Positions 1 to 7,649 of a stretch of 16,006 bases of DNA are shown piece by piece. Origin of the DNA: Gammaproteobacteria bacterium (GTDB taxonomy: Bacteria; Pseudomonadota; Gammaproteobacteria; S012-40); contig JAOUPJ010000041.1 in assembly GCA_029879945.1 (NCBI GenBank), positions 1-16,006 on the forward strand, written 5' to 3'. Position numbers and translations under genes: made by a program. The notes beneath the pieces were generated by a model that was given only the letters and a program-made list of their open reading frames with translations, searched no databases and was not told the origin of the DNA. Within the stretch, counting starts at the first letter, position 1. The number at the start of each line of letters is the position of its first letter.

Positions 1-393
1 CTCGCTGGAGGAGCCCATGGCAAATTCGTCCATGTTGGTTTTCCCCAACATCACAGCACCGGATTTATCCAATTTTTCCACGACAGTGGCATTATAGGGC
101 GCAAAAAAATTATCCAGCATTTTGGAACCACACGAGGTTTTCACGCCACTGGTGCAAAAAATGTCTTTGTGGGCGATGGGAATCCCTAAAAGTGGGGCCT
201 TACGCCCCGCAGCGAGTTCTTTATCCGCAAACTGGGCCTGCATGAGCGCCTGTTCATGGCAAACAGTTACATATGAATTTATCTGTTTGTCTAGACGTTC
301 AATTCGATCAAGAAACAGGCGCGTCGCCTCCACACTGGAAATTCGTTTTGACTGCAACTCGCCAGACAATTCGGCAATTGTGCTAAACTCCAT
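1..393 (-). CDS. gatA: Aspartyl/glutamyl-tRNA amidotransferase subunit A, N-terminal part (cut by window edge)
   Basis: GatA is the glutaminase/amidase subunit of GatCAB, which converts Glu-tRNA(Gln) and Asp-tRNA(Asn) to the amidated forms in the cytoplasm. Only the first 131 codons are present; the reading frame runs off position 1 without a stop. The translation shows the amidase-signature N-terminus: an MEFSTIAELS start, an LDRIERLD helix, the GIPIAHKD segment with the catalytic-scaffold lysine, and GKTNMDEFAMGSSSE at the edge. The nucleophile serine and the cis-serine lie beyond the window. I chose ATG at 393 because GAGAG precedes it; an in-frame ATG at 405 (MRDSMEF) is possible but has no ribosome binding site. 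It lies downstream of gatC on the same strand, with an unusually long 126-base gap. Identity is secure; the exact start is less so. Confidence 0.95.
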   Translation of the reverse strand, partial: MEFSTIAELSGELQSKRISSVEATRLFLDRIERLDKQINSYVTVCHEQALMQAQFADKELAAGRKAPLLGIPIAHKDIFCTSGVKTSCGSKMLDNFFAPYNATVVEKLDKSGAVMLGKTNMDEFAMGSSSE

Positions 394-426
394 GGAATCT
401 CTCATAATTTCAATAATAACTAGTAC

Positions 427-474
427 TTACACTATTGGATCAAATGAGCTATTTGTCGGGAACGCTTTCTGCAT
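427..474 (-). other. Possible 15-codon leader ORF between gatC and gatA
   Basis: A short ORF (MQKAFPTNSSFDPIV, then TAA) with a good ribosome binding site, GGAG nine bases before its ATG, lies in the gatC-gatA gap. It sits between the arms of an 8-base inverted repeat or just overlapping one of them. It could be a translated leader affecting gatA expression, or chance; no conservation can be judged from one sequence. Confidence 0.2.
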
Positions 475-501
475 AATGCTCCAGGCGTGTGGGCAAATAG
501 C
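448..501. repeat. 8-bp perfect inverted repeat in gatC-gatA gap
   Basis: GCTATTTG at 448-455 is matched by its exact reverse complement CAAATAGC at 494-501, with 38 bases between. In the gatC-gatA transcript the loop would carry the ribosome binding site and start codon of the short ORF at 427-474. No U-run follows, so it is not a standard terminator. Confidence 0.35.
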
Positions 502-519
502 GTTAAACCTTTCCAGTTG

Positions 520-807
520 TTATTCGATAACCCTGGGAACAAGATAGAGACCGTTTTCCACTGCTGGCGCGATAGTTTGAAAGTATTCACGCTGGTTGGA
601 TTCGGTCACTTCGTCGGCTCGCAGACGCTGGGTGGCGTCCAGAGGATGAGCCATAGGCTCTACTCCCTCAGTGTCGGTGTGATTCATTTGTGCCACAAGC
701 TGAAGGATATTTGACAGATTAGTAGCGTAAGAGGGAATGTCGTTGTCGCTTAGTGATAAGCGAGCTAAATGGGCAATCTTTTCAACGTCCGACTTTTGCA
801 AAGACAT
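520..807 (-). CDS. gatC: Aspartyl/glutamyl-tRNA amidotransferase subunit C
   Basis: GatC is the small subunit that wraps around and stabilises GatA and GatB in the amidotransferase that makes Gln-tRNA(Gln) and Asn-tRNA(Asn). The 95-residue product has the usual family length and signatures: SDVEKIAHLARLSL at the N-terminus, a helix containing NILQLVAQMN, the VEPMAHPLD turn and a C-terminal ENGLYLVPRVIE tail. The frame stays open upstream to 837, but I chose ATG at 807 because it has GGAG in CTGGAGCG just ahead and matches the family N-terminus (MSLQKSDVEK). It is the first gene of the leftward gatC-gatA unit and is divergent from mreB. gatB is not in the window. Confidence 0.95.
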   Translation of the reverse strand: MSLQKSDVEKIAHLARLSLSDNDIPSYATNLSNILQLVAQMNHTDTEGVEPMAHPLDATQRLRADEVTESNQREYFQTIAPAVENGLYLVPRVIE

Positions 808-824
808 TTTACGCTCCAGTTGTA

Positions 825-853
825 ATATAATCCGCATTGGAAAAAGATGACAA
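825..853 (-). promoter_or_regulatory. Probable sigma70 promoter of gatC
   Basis: Read on the minus strand, TTGTCA (848-853) is followed after exactly 17 bases by TTATAT (825-830). This is a good match to sigma70 -35 and -10 boxes. Transcription would start near 818, giving a leader of only about 11 bases that just includes the gatC ribosome binding site. Confidence 0.45.
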
Positions 854-872
854 ACTTACCACAGATGGTTGC

Positions 873-901
873 TTGTCCAAAACCTTTCCCATTGCTAGAT
901 T
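873..901 (+). promoter_or_regulatory. Possible sigma70 promoter of mreB operon
   Basis: TTGTCC (873-878) and TAGATT (896-901) are separated by 17 bases, upstream of mreB in the divergent gap with gatC. Each box departs from consensus at two positions. Transcription would start near 908, and AAGGA at 918-922 could serve as the mreB ribosome binding site. Confidence 0.35.
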
Positions 902-934
902 AACGCCCTATTTGAAATAAGGAACCGGAAACAC

Positions 935-1981
935 ATGTTTGGAAGACTACGCGGGATATTTTCAAACGACTTGTCCATCGATTTGGGCACAGCCAACACA
1001 CTCATTTACGTACGCGGGAAGGGGATCGTGCTGGCGGAACCTTCTGTCGTTGCGATACGTCAGGAACGTGGCCCAGGTGGACCCAAAAGCATTGCTGCGG
1101 TTGGCCTGGAGGCCAAACGTATGTTGGGGCGGACTCCCGGAAATATCACTGCTATACGCCCACTTAAAGACGGCGTAATCGCTGACTTCACTGTCACCGA
1201 AAAAATGTTGCAGCACTTCATCTATAAAGTGCATGAAACCCGATTTTTCAGACCCAGCCCCCGAGTGTTGGTCTGTGTACCTTGCGGCTCCACACAAGTA
1301 GAGCGCCGTGCAATTAAAGAATCAGCGGCCGGCGCGGGTGCTCGCGAGGTGTATCTGATAGAAGAACCCATGGCGGCAGCGATCGGTGCCGGCATGCCCA
1401 TTGGCGAAGCCAGTGGTTCCATGGTGGTTGATATCGGTGGCGGAACCACAGAGGTCGCCGTGATGTCACTAAATGGTATCGTGTATTCAGAATCTGTGCG
1501 TATCGGTGGTGACCGCTTCGATGAAGCCATCATCAGCTACGTGCGTCGTAACTATGGCACTCTGATCGGAGATGCCACAGCAGAGCGAATTAAGCAGGAA
1601 ATCGGTACCGCTTATCCTGCCGACGAAGTCCGCGAAATTGAAGTACGCGGACGAAATCTGGCCGAAGGCGTGCCCCGTAGCTTCACCCTGAACAGCAATG
1701 AAATCCTTGAAGCCTTGCAGGAACCGCTTGCCGGGATTGTGAGCGCTGTGAAATCGGCGCTGGAACAAACACCCCCCGAGCTGGGCTCTGATGTTGCGGA
1801 ACGCGGTATGGTTCTCACCGGCGGCGGTGCCCTGTTGCGTGACCTGGATCGACTGTTTATGGAAGAGACAGGCTTACCCGTAATCGTAGCCGAAGACCCC
1901 TTGACCTGCGTCGCCCGTGGCGGTGGTCGAGCCATGGAAATGATAGACGAGCACGGCGGAGAAGTCTTCGCAGTCGAATAA
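935..1981 (+). CDS. mreB: Rod shape-determining actin homologue MreB
   Basis: MreB is a bacterial actin that polymerises on the inner face of the cytoplasmic membrane and orients the elongation machinery (MreCD, RodA, PBP2). The 348-residue protein is the usual length. The membrane-binding N-terminus (MFGRLRGIFS) precedes the phosphate-1 loop DLGTANTLIY at D16. The IEEPMAAAIGAG segment holds the hydrolysis glutamate region, phosphate-2 is DIGGGTTEVAVM at D166, and the adenosine motif is LTGGGALLRDLD from residue 294. No active-site residue looks altered. It is the first gene of a long rightward run of cell-shape genes, is divergent from gatC, and is followed 65 bases later by the mreC frame. 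Identity is certain. Confidence 0.99.
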   Translation: MFGRLRGIFSNDLSIDLGTANTLIYVRGKGIVLAEPSVVAIRQERGPGGPKSIAAVGLEAKRMLGRTPGNITAIRPLKDGVIADFTVTEKMLQHFIYKVHETRFFRPSPRVLVCVPCGSTQVERRAIKESAAGAGAREVYLIEEPMAAAIGAGMPIGEASGSMVVDIGGGTTEVAVMSLNGIVYSESVRIGGDRFDEAIISYVRRNYGTLIGDATAERIKQEIGTAYPADEVREIEVRGRNLAEGVPRSFTLNSNEILEALQEPLAGIVSAVKSALEQTPPELGSDVAERGMVLTGGGALLRDLDRLFMEETGLPVIVAEDPLTCVARGGGRAMEMIDEHGGEVFAVE

Positions 1982-2046
1982 AAGTCTTTGATTAATCTGA
2001 CACCTAGGCTTATCGATCACTCAGGACGAGTAAAGAAAGTCTGCGG

Positions 2047-2979
2047 TTGGTCTTGTTTGAATACGAGGTCTTAGCCATTAAACCGCTATTTGCATATGGA
2101 CAAGCAGCAGGCATCCGATTGGCGTTTCTACTCGCCAGCTCCATCGGGCTAATGGCAGTAGACCATAAATATGACTACCTGGATGGCATACGCTCCAGTC
2201 TGGCAATCCTGATCTATCCCGTACAGCAGATGGTTGCCTTTCCTGTTTCCGCCGGAAACTGGATGGGCGAGAATCTGACTTCCCGAGACTCACTGCTGAA
2301 AAAAATCGATTCACTGGAATCTCAGAATGTATTTCTCAAGGCCCAAATGCAGAAATACACCTCCCTGGAAATCGAAAACATGCGCCTGAGAGACTTGCTG
2401 GACGCGGCCGAGCGCACGGGTGAAAAGGTGCTCGCTGCGGAACTCATCGCCGTAGACCTGGACCCATTCAGCCATAAGGTACTGATTAACAAAGGAAATC
2501 GCCATAATGCGTTTAAAGGTCAGCCGGTTCTGGATGCCGAAGGGGTATTTGGTCAAACCGTACATGTCACCCCCATCACCAGTGTGATTATGCTCATTTC
2601 TGATCCCAGCCATGCACTCCCTGTACAGATCGACCGCACCGGTCTGCGCACCATCGCAGCGGGTACCGGGGCCATGGACAAGCTGGAACTACTCCACATT
2701 CCCAATAATGCAGATCTGAAAGTGGGAGACACCGTTTCAAGCTCGGGGCTTGGCGGCGTATTTCCGCAAGGCTATCCCGTAGCAGAAATCATTAGCTTTG
2801 AATCCGATCCCACTCAGCCCTACGCGCGGGTATTTGCGACGCCTAAAGCACGCCTCGATAGAAGTCGAGAAGTTTTATTGGTATGGCGGGAAAAGACCAA
2901 GATTGAAGAGGTGCCACCTGCACCTCAAGTATCTAAAAAAGGGAATCCGAAACAAGAGGTTTCAGCACTAGCACCATGA
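2047..2979 (+). CDS. mreC: Rod shape-determining protein MreC (start uncertain, possible AUU start at 2077)
   Basis: MreC is a bitopic inner-membrane protein whose periplasmic domain binds and activates PBP2-RodA. Visible parts, numbered from TTG at 2047: one membrane span at about residues 23-37, a coiled coil at about 78-120 (SLLKKIDSLESQNVFLK onward), then the two beta-barrel subdomains with GVFGQTVHVTPITSV and DPSHALPVQIDR. The tail is Pro/Lys-rich. No ATG or GTG gives the expected N-terminus. The coordinates use the first TTG, which lacks a clear ribosome binding site. Family N-termini (MKPIF, MIKPLF) align with IKPLFAYG, whose codon ATT is at 2077, eight bases after GAGG (2065-2068). 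It overlaps mreD by four bases (ATGA). Function is certain; only the start is not. Confidence 0.95.
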   Translation: MVLFEYEVLAIKPLFAYGQAAGIRLAFLLASSIGLMAVDHKYDYLDGIRSSLAILIYPVQQMVAFPVSAGNWMGENLTSRDSLLKKIDSLESQNVFLKAQMQKYTSLEIENMRLRDLLDAAERTGEKVLAAELIAVDLDPFSHKVLINKGNRHNAFKGQPVLDAEGVFGQTVHVTPITSVIMLISDPSHALPVQIDRTGLRTIAAGTGAMDKLELLHIPNNADLKVGDTVSSSGLGGVFPQGYPVAEIISFESDPTQPYARVFATPKARLDRSREVLLVWREKTKIEEVPPAPQVSKKGNPKQEVSALAP

Positions 2980-3467
2980 GTGAAAATAAGGCCGCACAAG
3001 GAACCAGTGTAATCATCCTGACATTTCTGTTGGCGATGATACTCACCATACTCCCCATGCCGGAATGGGCCGGATACATACGCCCTGAGTGGGTGGGTCT
3101 GGTTTTAGTATACTGGTGTATGGCCCTGCCAACGCGCGTGAATGTGGGAGTCGGTTGGGTTGCAGGCATTATTGTGGACGTACTCAATGGCAGTCTGCTC
3201 GGGCAACACGCCATGGCCTACGCGGTTATTGCCTATGTAACCGTAAAACTCCACAAACAAATTCGCATCTATCCCTTGTGGCAACAAGCACTCAGCATTT
3301 TCACCCTCATAGCGCTTTCACAACTGTTGATCGCGTGGATTCGTGGCATTGTGGGCGACGCACCTAATTCCTGGCTCTACTGGCTTCCCTCTTTAACGAG
3401 CGCGGTGATCTGGCCTTGGCTTTATCTGCTGCTTAGGGATGTCAGAAGAAAATTCAGAGTAAGCTAA
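2976..3467 (+). CDS. mreD: Rod shape-determining protein MreD
   Basis: MreD is a small multi-pass inner-membrane partner of MreC in the elongasome. The product is 163 residues, almost the length of the E. coli protein, and is mostly hydrophobic with about five likely membrane spans. The conserved loop GIIVDVLNGSLLGQHAMAYA at about residues 68-87 is the family hallmark. The C-terminus is basic (LLLRDVRRKFRVS), as expected for a cytoplasmic end. Its ATG overlaps the mreC stop as ATGA, so translation is probably coupled. The next gene, mrdA, starts after only three bases; in many gammaproteobacteria maf and rng follow mreD instead. No anomalies are seen. Confidence 0.95.
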   Translation: MSENKAAQGTSVIILTFLLAMILTILPMPEWAGYIRPEWVGLVLVYWCMALPTRVNVGVGWVAGIIVDVLNGSLLGQHAMAYAVIAYVTVKLHKQIRIYPLWQQALSIFTLIALSQLLIAWIRGIVGDAPNSWLYWLPSLTSAVIWPWLYLLLRDVRRKFRVS

Positions 3468-3470
3468 TCC

Positions 3471-5333
3471 ATGGCTCAATTTGAATCCAGAATTACCCTA
3501 CGCGACCACCTAAGAGAGAGCCATTTATTTAGCAATCGCGTGATATTCGCGGTGGTCTTTGTATTCGTGTTGATGGCCACCTTGCTCCTGCGCATGTTCT
3601 CTTTGCAGGTTGCCAATCACGAGCATTACACCACTCTATCGCAAAATAATCGTGTGAGCTTGATCCCCATCGTTCCCACCCGCGGGCTGATCTACGACAA
3701 GAACGGGGTAGTCTTGGCGCAAAATCTTCCCTCCTTCACACTGGAAATCACACCAGAAAAAATTTCCGATATGGATGAATTACTCACGCGTCTGCGTGAA
3801 ATCGTCGATGTCACAGATGAGGATTGGACGCGCTTCAACAAGCTTCGAAACCAGTCAGCAAAATTCAAGGCCTTGCCACTGCGATATCGCTTAAACCAGG
3901 AGGAAGTGGCGCGTTTTTCCGTGAGGCAACACGAGTTTCCCGGCGTAGCGATAGAGGCGCAACTGACCCGACACTATCCCATGGGCGAACTCGGGGTGCA
4001 CGCACTGGGATATGTAGGACGAATTAACGAACGGGAATTGAAAGAACTGGATGCCGCCGATTACAACGGCACCACACACGTGGGTAAAAATGGCGTAGAG
4101 AAGTCTTATGAAGACCTACTCCACGGTGATGTGGGTTTCAAACGTGTTGAAACCAATGCGCAAGGGCGGGTCGTACGGGTTCTGGAGGAGAAGCGCCCGG
4201 TGCCCGGTCATCACCTCTATCTAAACATTGATACTAGAGTACAGGCAGCTGCGGAGGCCGCTCTGAAAAACCTCAGAGGTGCGGTGGTCGCCATGGACCC
4301 CGGAACAGGTCAAATCATTTCATTGGTTTCCATGCCGGGCTTCGATCCCAACACCTTTGTGAATGGCATAGAAACCGACGCCTTTAATGACTTGGCCACC
4401 TCAAAGAAACAACCCCTGTTTAATCGAGCCATCAAGGGCCGTTACCCTCCCGGCTCCACCATCAAGCCCATGATAGGCCTGGCGGGGCTGGAAAACGACC
4501 TGGTCCATGGCGCAACCAGTATCAACTGCAATGGCTACTTTCAGCTCAAAAACGATGACCATAAATACCGCGACTGGAAACGTGAAGGCCACGGTGATAT
4601 GACCCTGTTGGCCGCAATTCGTGAGTCGTGCGACGTCTATTTTTATGATCTCTCCCTGAATCTGGGAATTGATCGCATCTATAGTTTTATGAGCCTGTTC
4701 GGCTTTGGAAAGCGCACCGGCATCGATATCGTGGGAGAATCCGGCGGACTACTCCCATCCCGAACCTGGAAACGACAAGTGAAGCACGAAATGTGGTATC
4801 CAGGTGAAACGCTGATTACAGGTATCGGGCAAGGGTTTAACCTGGCCACCCCACTACAGCTCGCCTTTGCCACCTCTGTGTTGGCTAATTACGGTTTGCA
4901 AGTCATTCCCAAGCTGGGATACGCCCTACGAACCCCCAATACCGACACCTTGAACTATATCGAACCGGTGATCGCCGGCAAGATTCCCATTGTGAAGAAA
5001 TCGAATTGGGATTATATCGTCACCTCGATGGACCGCGTGATAAGCAGTCCGCGTGGCACCGCCAATCATATCGGGCGAGGCGCGCAGTATCGTATTGCAG
5101 GTAAAACGGGAACCGCTCAAGTCTTTGGCATCAAACAAGGTGAGGCCTACAATAAAGAAGAGACCGAGCTACACTTGCGCGACCACGCCCTGTTCGTCGG
5201 TTTTGCGCCAGTCAAGAATCCCAAAATAGCGGTTTCGGTTATCGTAGAGAATGGCGGTAGCGGAAGCGCCACGGCGGCTCCCATTGCCAGAAAAGTGCTG
5301 GATAGTTATCTATTGCAGAATAACCCCTCATGA
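3471..5333 (+). CDS. mrdA: Penicillin-binding protein 2 (elongasome DD-transpeptidase)
   Basis: PBP2 crosslinks new peptidoglycan during lateral wall growth and works as a pair with RodA. The 620-residue product has a short cytoplasmic N-terminus, one membrane anchor at about residues 24-44, a pedestal domain (PTRGLIYDKNG, ARFSVRQHEFPGVAIE, GYVGRIN) and a C-terminal transpeptidase domain. Catalytic motifs are intact: S329-T-I-K (nucleophile Ser329, Lys332), S386-C-D, and K545-T-G-T. The middle motif as SxD is normal for this class. The start ATG lies three bases after the mreD stop with only a weak ribosome binding site, so coupling is likely. Its stop overlaps the mrdB start (ATGA), tying together the two enzymes that form one complex. 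It is sometimes named pbpA. Confidence 0.98.
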   Translation: MAQFESRITLRDHLRESHLFSNRVIFAVVFVFVLMATLLLRMFSLQVANHEHYTTLSQNNRVSLIPIVPTRGLIYDKNGVVLAQNLPSFTLEITPEKISDMDELLTRLREIVDVTDEDWTRFNKLRNQSAKFKALPLRYRLNQEEVARFSVRQHEFPGVAIEAQLTRHYPMGELGVHALGYVGRINERELKELDAADYNGTTHVGKNGVEKSYEDLLHGDVGFKRVETNAQGRVVRVLEEKRPVPGHHLYLNIDTRVQAAAEAALKNLRGAVVAMDPGTGQIISLVSMPGFDPNTFVNGIETDAFNDLATSKKQPLFNRAIKGRYPPGSTIKPMIGLAGLENDLVHGATSINCNGYFQLKNDDHKYRDWKREGHGDMTLLAAIRESCDVYFYDLSLNLGIDRIYSFMSLFGFGKRTGIDIVGESGGLLPSRTWKRQVKHEMWYPGETLITGIGQGFNLATPLQLAFATSVLANYGLQVIPKLGYALRTPNTDTLNYIEPVIAGKIPIVKKSNWDYIVTSMDRVISSPRGTANHIGRGAQYRIAGKTGTAQVFGIKQGEAYNKEETELHLRDHALFVGFAPVKNPKIAVSVIVENGGSGSATAAPIARKVLDSYLLQNNPS

Positions 5334-6481
5334 TCAATTCTAATCAATCACAAAAATATCGTCCTTGGGTAGATAGGCGTAAAAAGGGCTCCGCCATGGG
5401 TTTTGTGCGGGGAATGAATATAGACAAGTCCCTATTTCTGGGGTTGTTGGTGCTAGCCATATTGGGCCTGGTGGTGCTGTATAGCGCCAGCGGTCAGGAC
5501 TGGGCCACCATGAACCGACAAATCATTCGTTTAACCATTGCATTCGTTTTAATGCTACTGGTGGCACAGATCCCTCCTCACCAACTTGCCTTTTGGACAC
5601 CCTGGTTCTTTGGGCTTGGGCTGCTCTTACTTTTAGCAGTTTTGGCCTTTGGTGACGTGGGGAAAGGGGCGCAACGCTGGTTGAACCTGGGAATATTCCG
5701 CTTTCAGCCTTCAGAATTGATGAAAATTGTAGTCCCCATGATGGTCGCCTGGTATTTTTCCGAGAAAGGCATACCTCCCAAGTTTACAAGATTGTTAGGC
5801 GGAATCGTCATCATCATGATCCCTGTGGTTCTGATTGCCAAACAGCCCGATCTTGGCACCGCTCTTCTAATCGGGGCCGCCGGGGGATTCGTGCTGTTTT
5901 TTACGGGGATCAGCTGGTGGTTGATTGGAGGTTTTATAGGCATCATTGCCGCGGCCGCCCCCCTGGTCTGGTTTAATCTAATGCATTCCTATCAACGGCA
6001 ACGGGTACTCACATTCCTTAATCCAGAAACCGATCCCCTGGGCTCCGGCTATCACATTATCCAATCCAAGATCGCCATAGGCTCTGGCGGTGTGTTCGGC
6101 AAAGGCTGGCTCAATGGCACCCAGTCCCAGCTGGATTTTCTGCCTGAGCGTTCCACCGATTTCATTTTTGCCGTTATCGCAGAAGAGTTTGGTTTTCTTG
6201 GGATTTTAGTCTTGCTCTCAGTCTTTTTGTTCATTATCCTGCGTGGAATACGCATAACCTTTCAAGCTCAGGACACTTACACCCGATTACTATCTGGCAG
6301 TATCGTTTTAACCTTCATGATTTACTTGTTTGTCAATGTGGGCATGGTGAGTGGGTTGCTCCCAGTGGTCGGTGTTCCTCTCCCCCTGATTAGCTATGGG
6401 GGTACCTCGGTGGTTACTTTAATGATCGCCTTTGGTATTTTGATGTCCATACATACCCACAGAAAACTATTGCCCTCTTAA
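5330..6481 (+). CDS. mrdB: Peptidoglycan glycosyltransferase RodA
   Basis: RodA is the SEDS-family glycan polymerase of the elongasome, an inner-membrane enzyme using lipid II. The 383-residue product has about ten hydrophobic spans. Family signatures include KGAQRWLNLGIFRFQPSE, KQPDLGTALL, YQRQRVLTFLNPE, GYHIIQSKIAIGSGG and PERSTDFIFAVIAEE, with the catalytic aspartate at D277, and VGVPLPLISYGGTS near the end. The first ATG overlaps the mrdA stop. A second in-frame ATG at 5396 has a better ribosome binding site (AAGGG, seven bases upstream) and would remove 22 mostly polar residues, giving 361 residues, closer to E. coli RodA. I list the longer form because of the overlap. Identity is certain; the start is open. 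Confidence 0.97.
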   Translation: MINSNQSQKYRPWVDRRKKGSAMGFVRGMNIDKSLFLGLLVLAILGLVVLYSASGQDWATMNRQIIRLTIAFVLMLLVAQIPPHQLAFWTPWFFGLGLLLLLAVLAFGDVGKGAQRWLNLGIFRFQPSELMKIVVPMMVAWYFSEKGIPPKFTRLLGGIVIIMIPVVLIAKQPDLGTALLIGAAGGFVLFFTGISWWLIGGFIGIIAAAAPLVWFNLMHSYQRQRVLTFLNPETDPLGSGYHIIQSKIAIGSGGVFGKGWLNGTQSQLDFLPERSTDFIFAVIAEEFGFLGILVLLSVFLFIILRGIRITFQAQDTYTRLLSGSIVLTFMIYLFVNVGMVSGLLPVVGVPLPLISYGGTSVVTLMIAFGILMSIHTHRKLLPS

Positions 6482-6494
6482 AAGGAGCAAGAAA

Positions 6495-7514
6495 GTGAAA
6501 AGATTTCAGTCAGTCTACTTGGGCCTGGTAGTAGGTTTATCGTTCACGTCGCTAAACACCGTGAGCGCCAATTCCCAAACGATCAGCCAAAACAAGGCGA
6601 TAAAATCCGTTATCAGTGAGTTGGTCACGAAGCACGATTTTAATCGTAAAGAATTAAACCAGCTCTTCAAGAAAGTTGAGAGACAAGATCGCACCGTTGA
6701 ACTGATCCAGCGCCCGGCTGAGAAAATGCCCTGGCACCGATACCGAAAAATATTTATTCAGGAATCGCGTATCAATTTGGGCGTGGAGTTCTGGCAGAAC
6801 AATATAGAGGTCCTGAAACGCGCCGAAAAAAAATTCGGTGTGCCTGCTGAGGTCATCGTGGGAATTATTGGGGTAGAAACTCGATTCGGCACCCAACCCG
6901 GCAGTTTTCGTGTTATAGATGCCCTGGCCACCCTCACGGCAGACTATCCCAAACGTCGGGCCTTTTTTCGTAAAGAGTTGATTCATTATCTTAAAATGAC
7001 CCGAAAAGAGAAACTGGACCCCCTCTCCGTTACCGGTTCCTACGCGGGTGCCATTGGTATTCCCCAATTCATGCCTAGCAGCTTTCTTAGCTATGCCGTG
7101 GATTTTGATGGCGATGGAACAAAAGATCTCGTCAATAGTAATGCAGATGCCATAGGCAGTATTGCCAACTATTTAAAAAGACATGGCTGGCAAAAAGATC
7201 AACCCATTACAGGTCGCGCCCAAGTTGAGGGAAGTGAATATGCCGCTCTTGTCAAAAAAGGGCTCAAACCCGTCGTACCGCTAAAACAGGCAAATCGCCG
7301 CTATGGTGTCTCCTACAAAGAGGATTTTGCACCCAATCTCAAGGGTGCCCTCATTGAGCTGGAAGGAGACAATGGGACTGAGTACTGGGTAGGGCTGAAT
7401 AATTTCTATGCAATCACTCGCTATAATCATAGTGCGCTCTATGCCATGGCGGTATTTCAGCTCGGGAAGGCCATTAAGGACGCAAGAGGGCGTTTGGCTG
7501 TCGCCAACTCCTAA
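6495..7514 (+). CDS. mltB: Lytic murein transglycosylase B (MltB/SltB family, GH103)
   Basis: This enzyme cleaves the MurNAc-GlcNAc bond, leaving 1,6-anhydro ends, in the periplasm. The 339-residue protein starts at GTG (6495), with AGGAG seven bases upstream. The catalytic glutamate is E128 in GVETRFGT. Other signatures are DALATLTADYPKRRAFF, SYAGAIGIPQFMPSSF, the FDGDGTKDL metal-loop-like stretch, and SIANYLKRHGWQ. An N-terminal signal peptide is present (cleavage probably near VSA-NS), but it holds no cysteine, so unlike E. coli MltB this is not a lipoprotein and should be soluble in the periplasm, as described for SltB-type relatives in pseudomonads. It follows mrdB by 13 bases and is then separated from rlpA by the largest gap in the window. 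Family is certain; the mltB versus sltB name is a convention. Confidence 0.94.
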   Translation: MKRFQSVYLGLVVGLSFTSLNTVSANSQTISQNKAIKSVISELVTKHDFNRKELNQLFKKVERQDRTVELIQRPAEKMPWHRYRKIFIQESRINLGVEFWQNNIEVLKRAEKKFGVPAEVIVGIIGVETRFGTQPGSFRVIDALATLTADYPKRRAFFRKELIHYLKMTRKEKLDPLSVTGSYAGAIGIPQFMPSSFLSYAVDFDGDGTKDLVNSNADAIGSIANYLKRHGWQKDQPITGRAQVEGSEYAALVKKGLKPVVPLKQANRRYGVSYKEDFAPNLKGALIELEGDNGTEYWVGLNNFYAITRYNHSALYAMAVFQLGKAIKDARGRLAVANS

Positions 7515-7561
7515 AAATACGGAAAATCTAGGGGAATTGGGCTTTGTATCAACTTCCCGGT

Positions 7562-7579
7562 TTGTGATTGGCATCACAA
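7562..7579. promoter_or_regulatory. CRP/Vfr-type binding site upstream of rlpA
   Basis: TTGTGAT-TGGC-ATCACAA is a perfect 7-base palindrome containing the CRP core TGTGA-N6-TCACA. Its centre is at 7570.5. A TATATT at 7617-7622 would place a start near 7629-7632, putting the site at about -60, the class I activation distance. No stem followed by T-run is present, so it is not a terminator. Confidence 0.5.
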
Positions 7580-7616
7580 TATGAAATGTCTAAGACTTGT
7601 AATCTGGGCAAAGCGC

Positions 7617-7622
7617 TATATT
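7617..7622 (+). promoter_or_regulatory. Possible -10 box of rlpA promoter
   Basis: TATATT lies 27 bases before the rlpA ATG. The matching -35 position (about 7594-7599, GACTTG) is poor, which would suit a promoter that needs an activator at the palindrome centred on 7570.5. Confidence 0.3.
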
Positions 7623-7649
7623 TTTCTATATGACTGAACTAGTGTTATC

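Noticed and set aside
122..547. 141-residue open frame on the plus strand
   Set aside because: It runs antisense to gatA, whose amidase motifs are clear, and has no ribosome binding site or recognisable family.
2047..2076. A separate short gene or upstream peptide before mreC
   Set aside because: The frame continues without stop into mreC, so it is either a start-site extension or untranslated leader, not a separate gene.
6654..7067. 137-residue open frame on the minus strand
   Set aside because: It lies opposite the catalytic domain of mltB and shows no family features.
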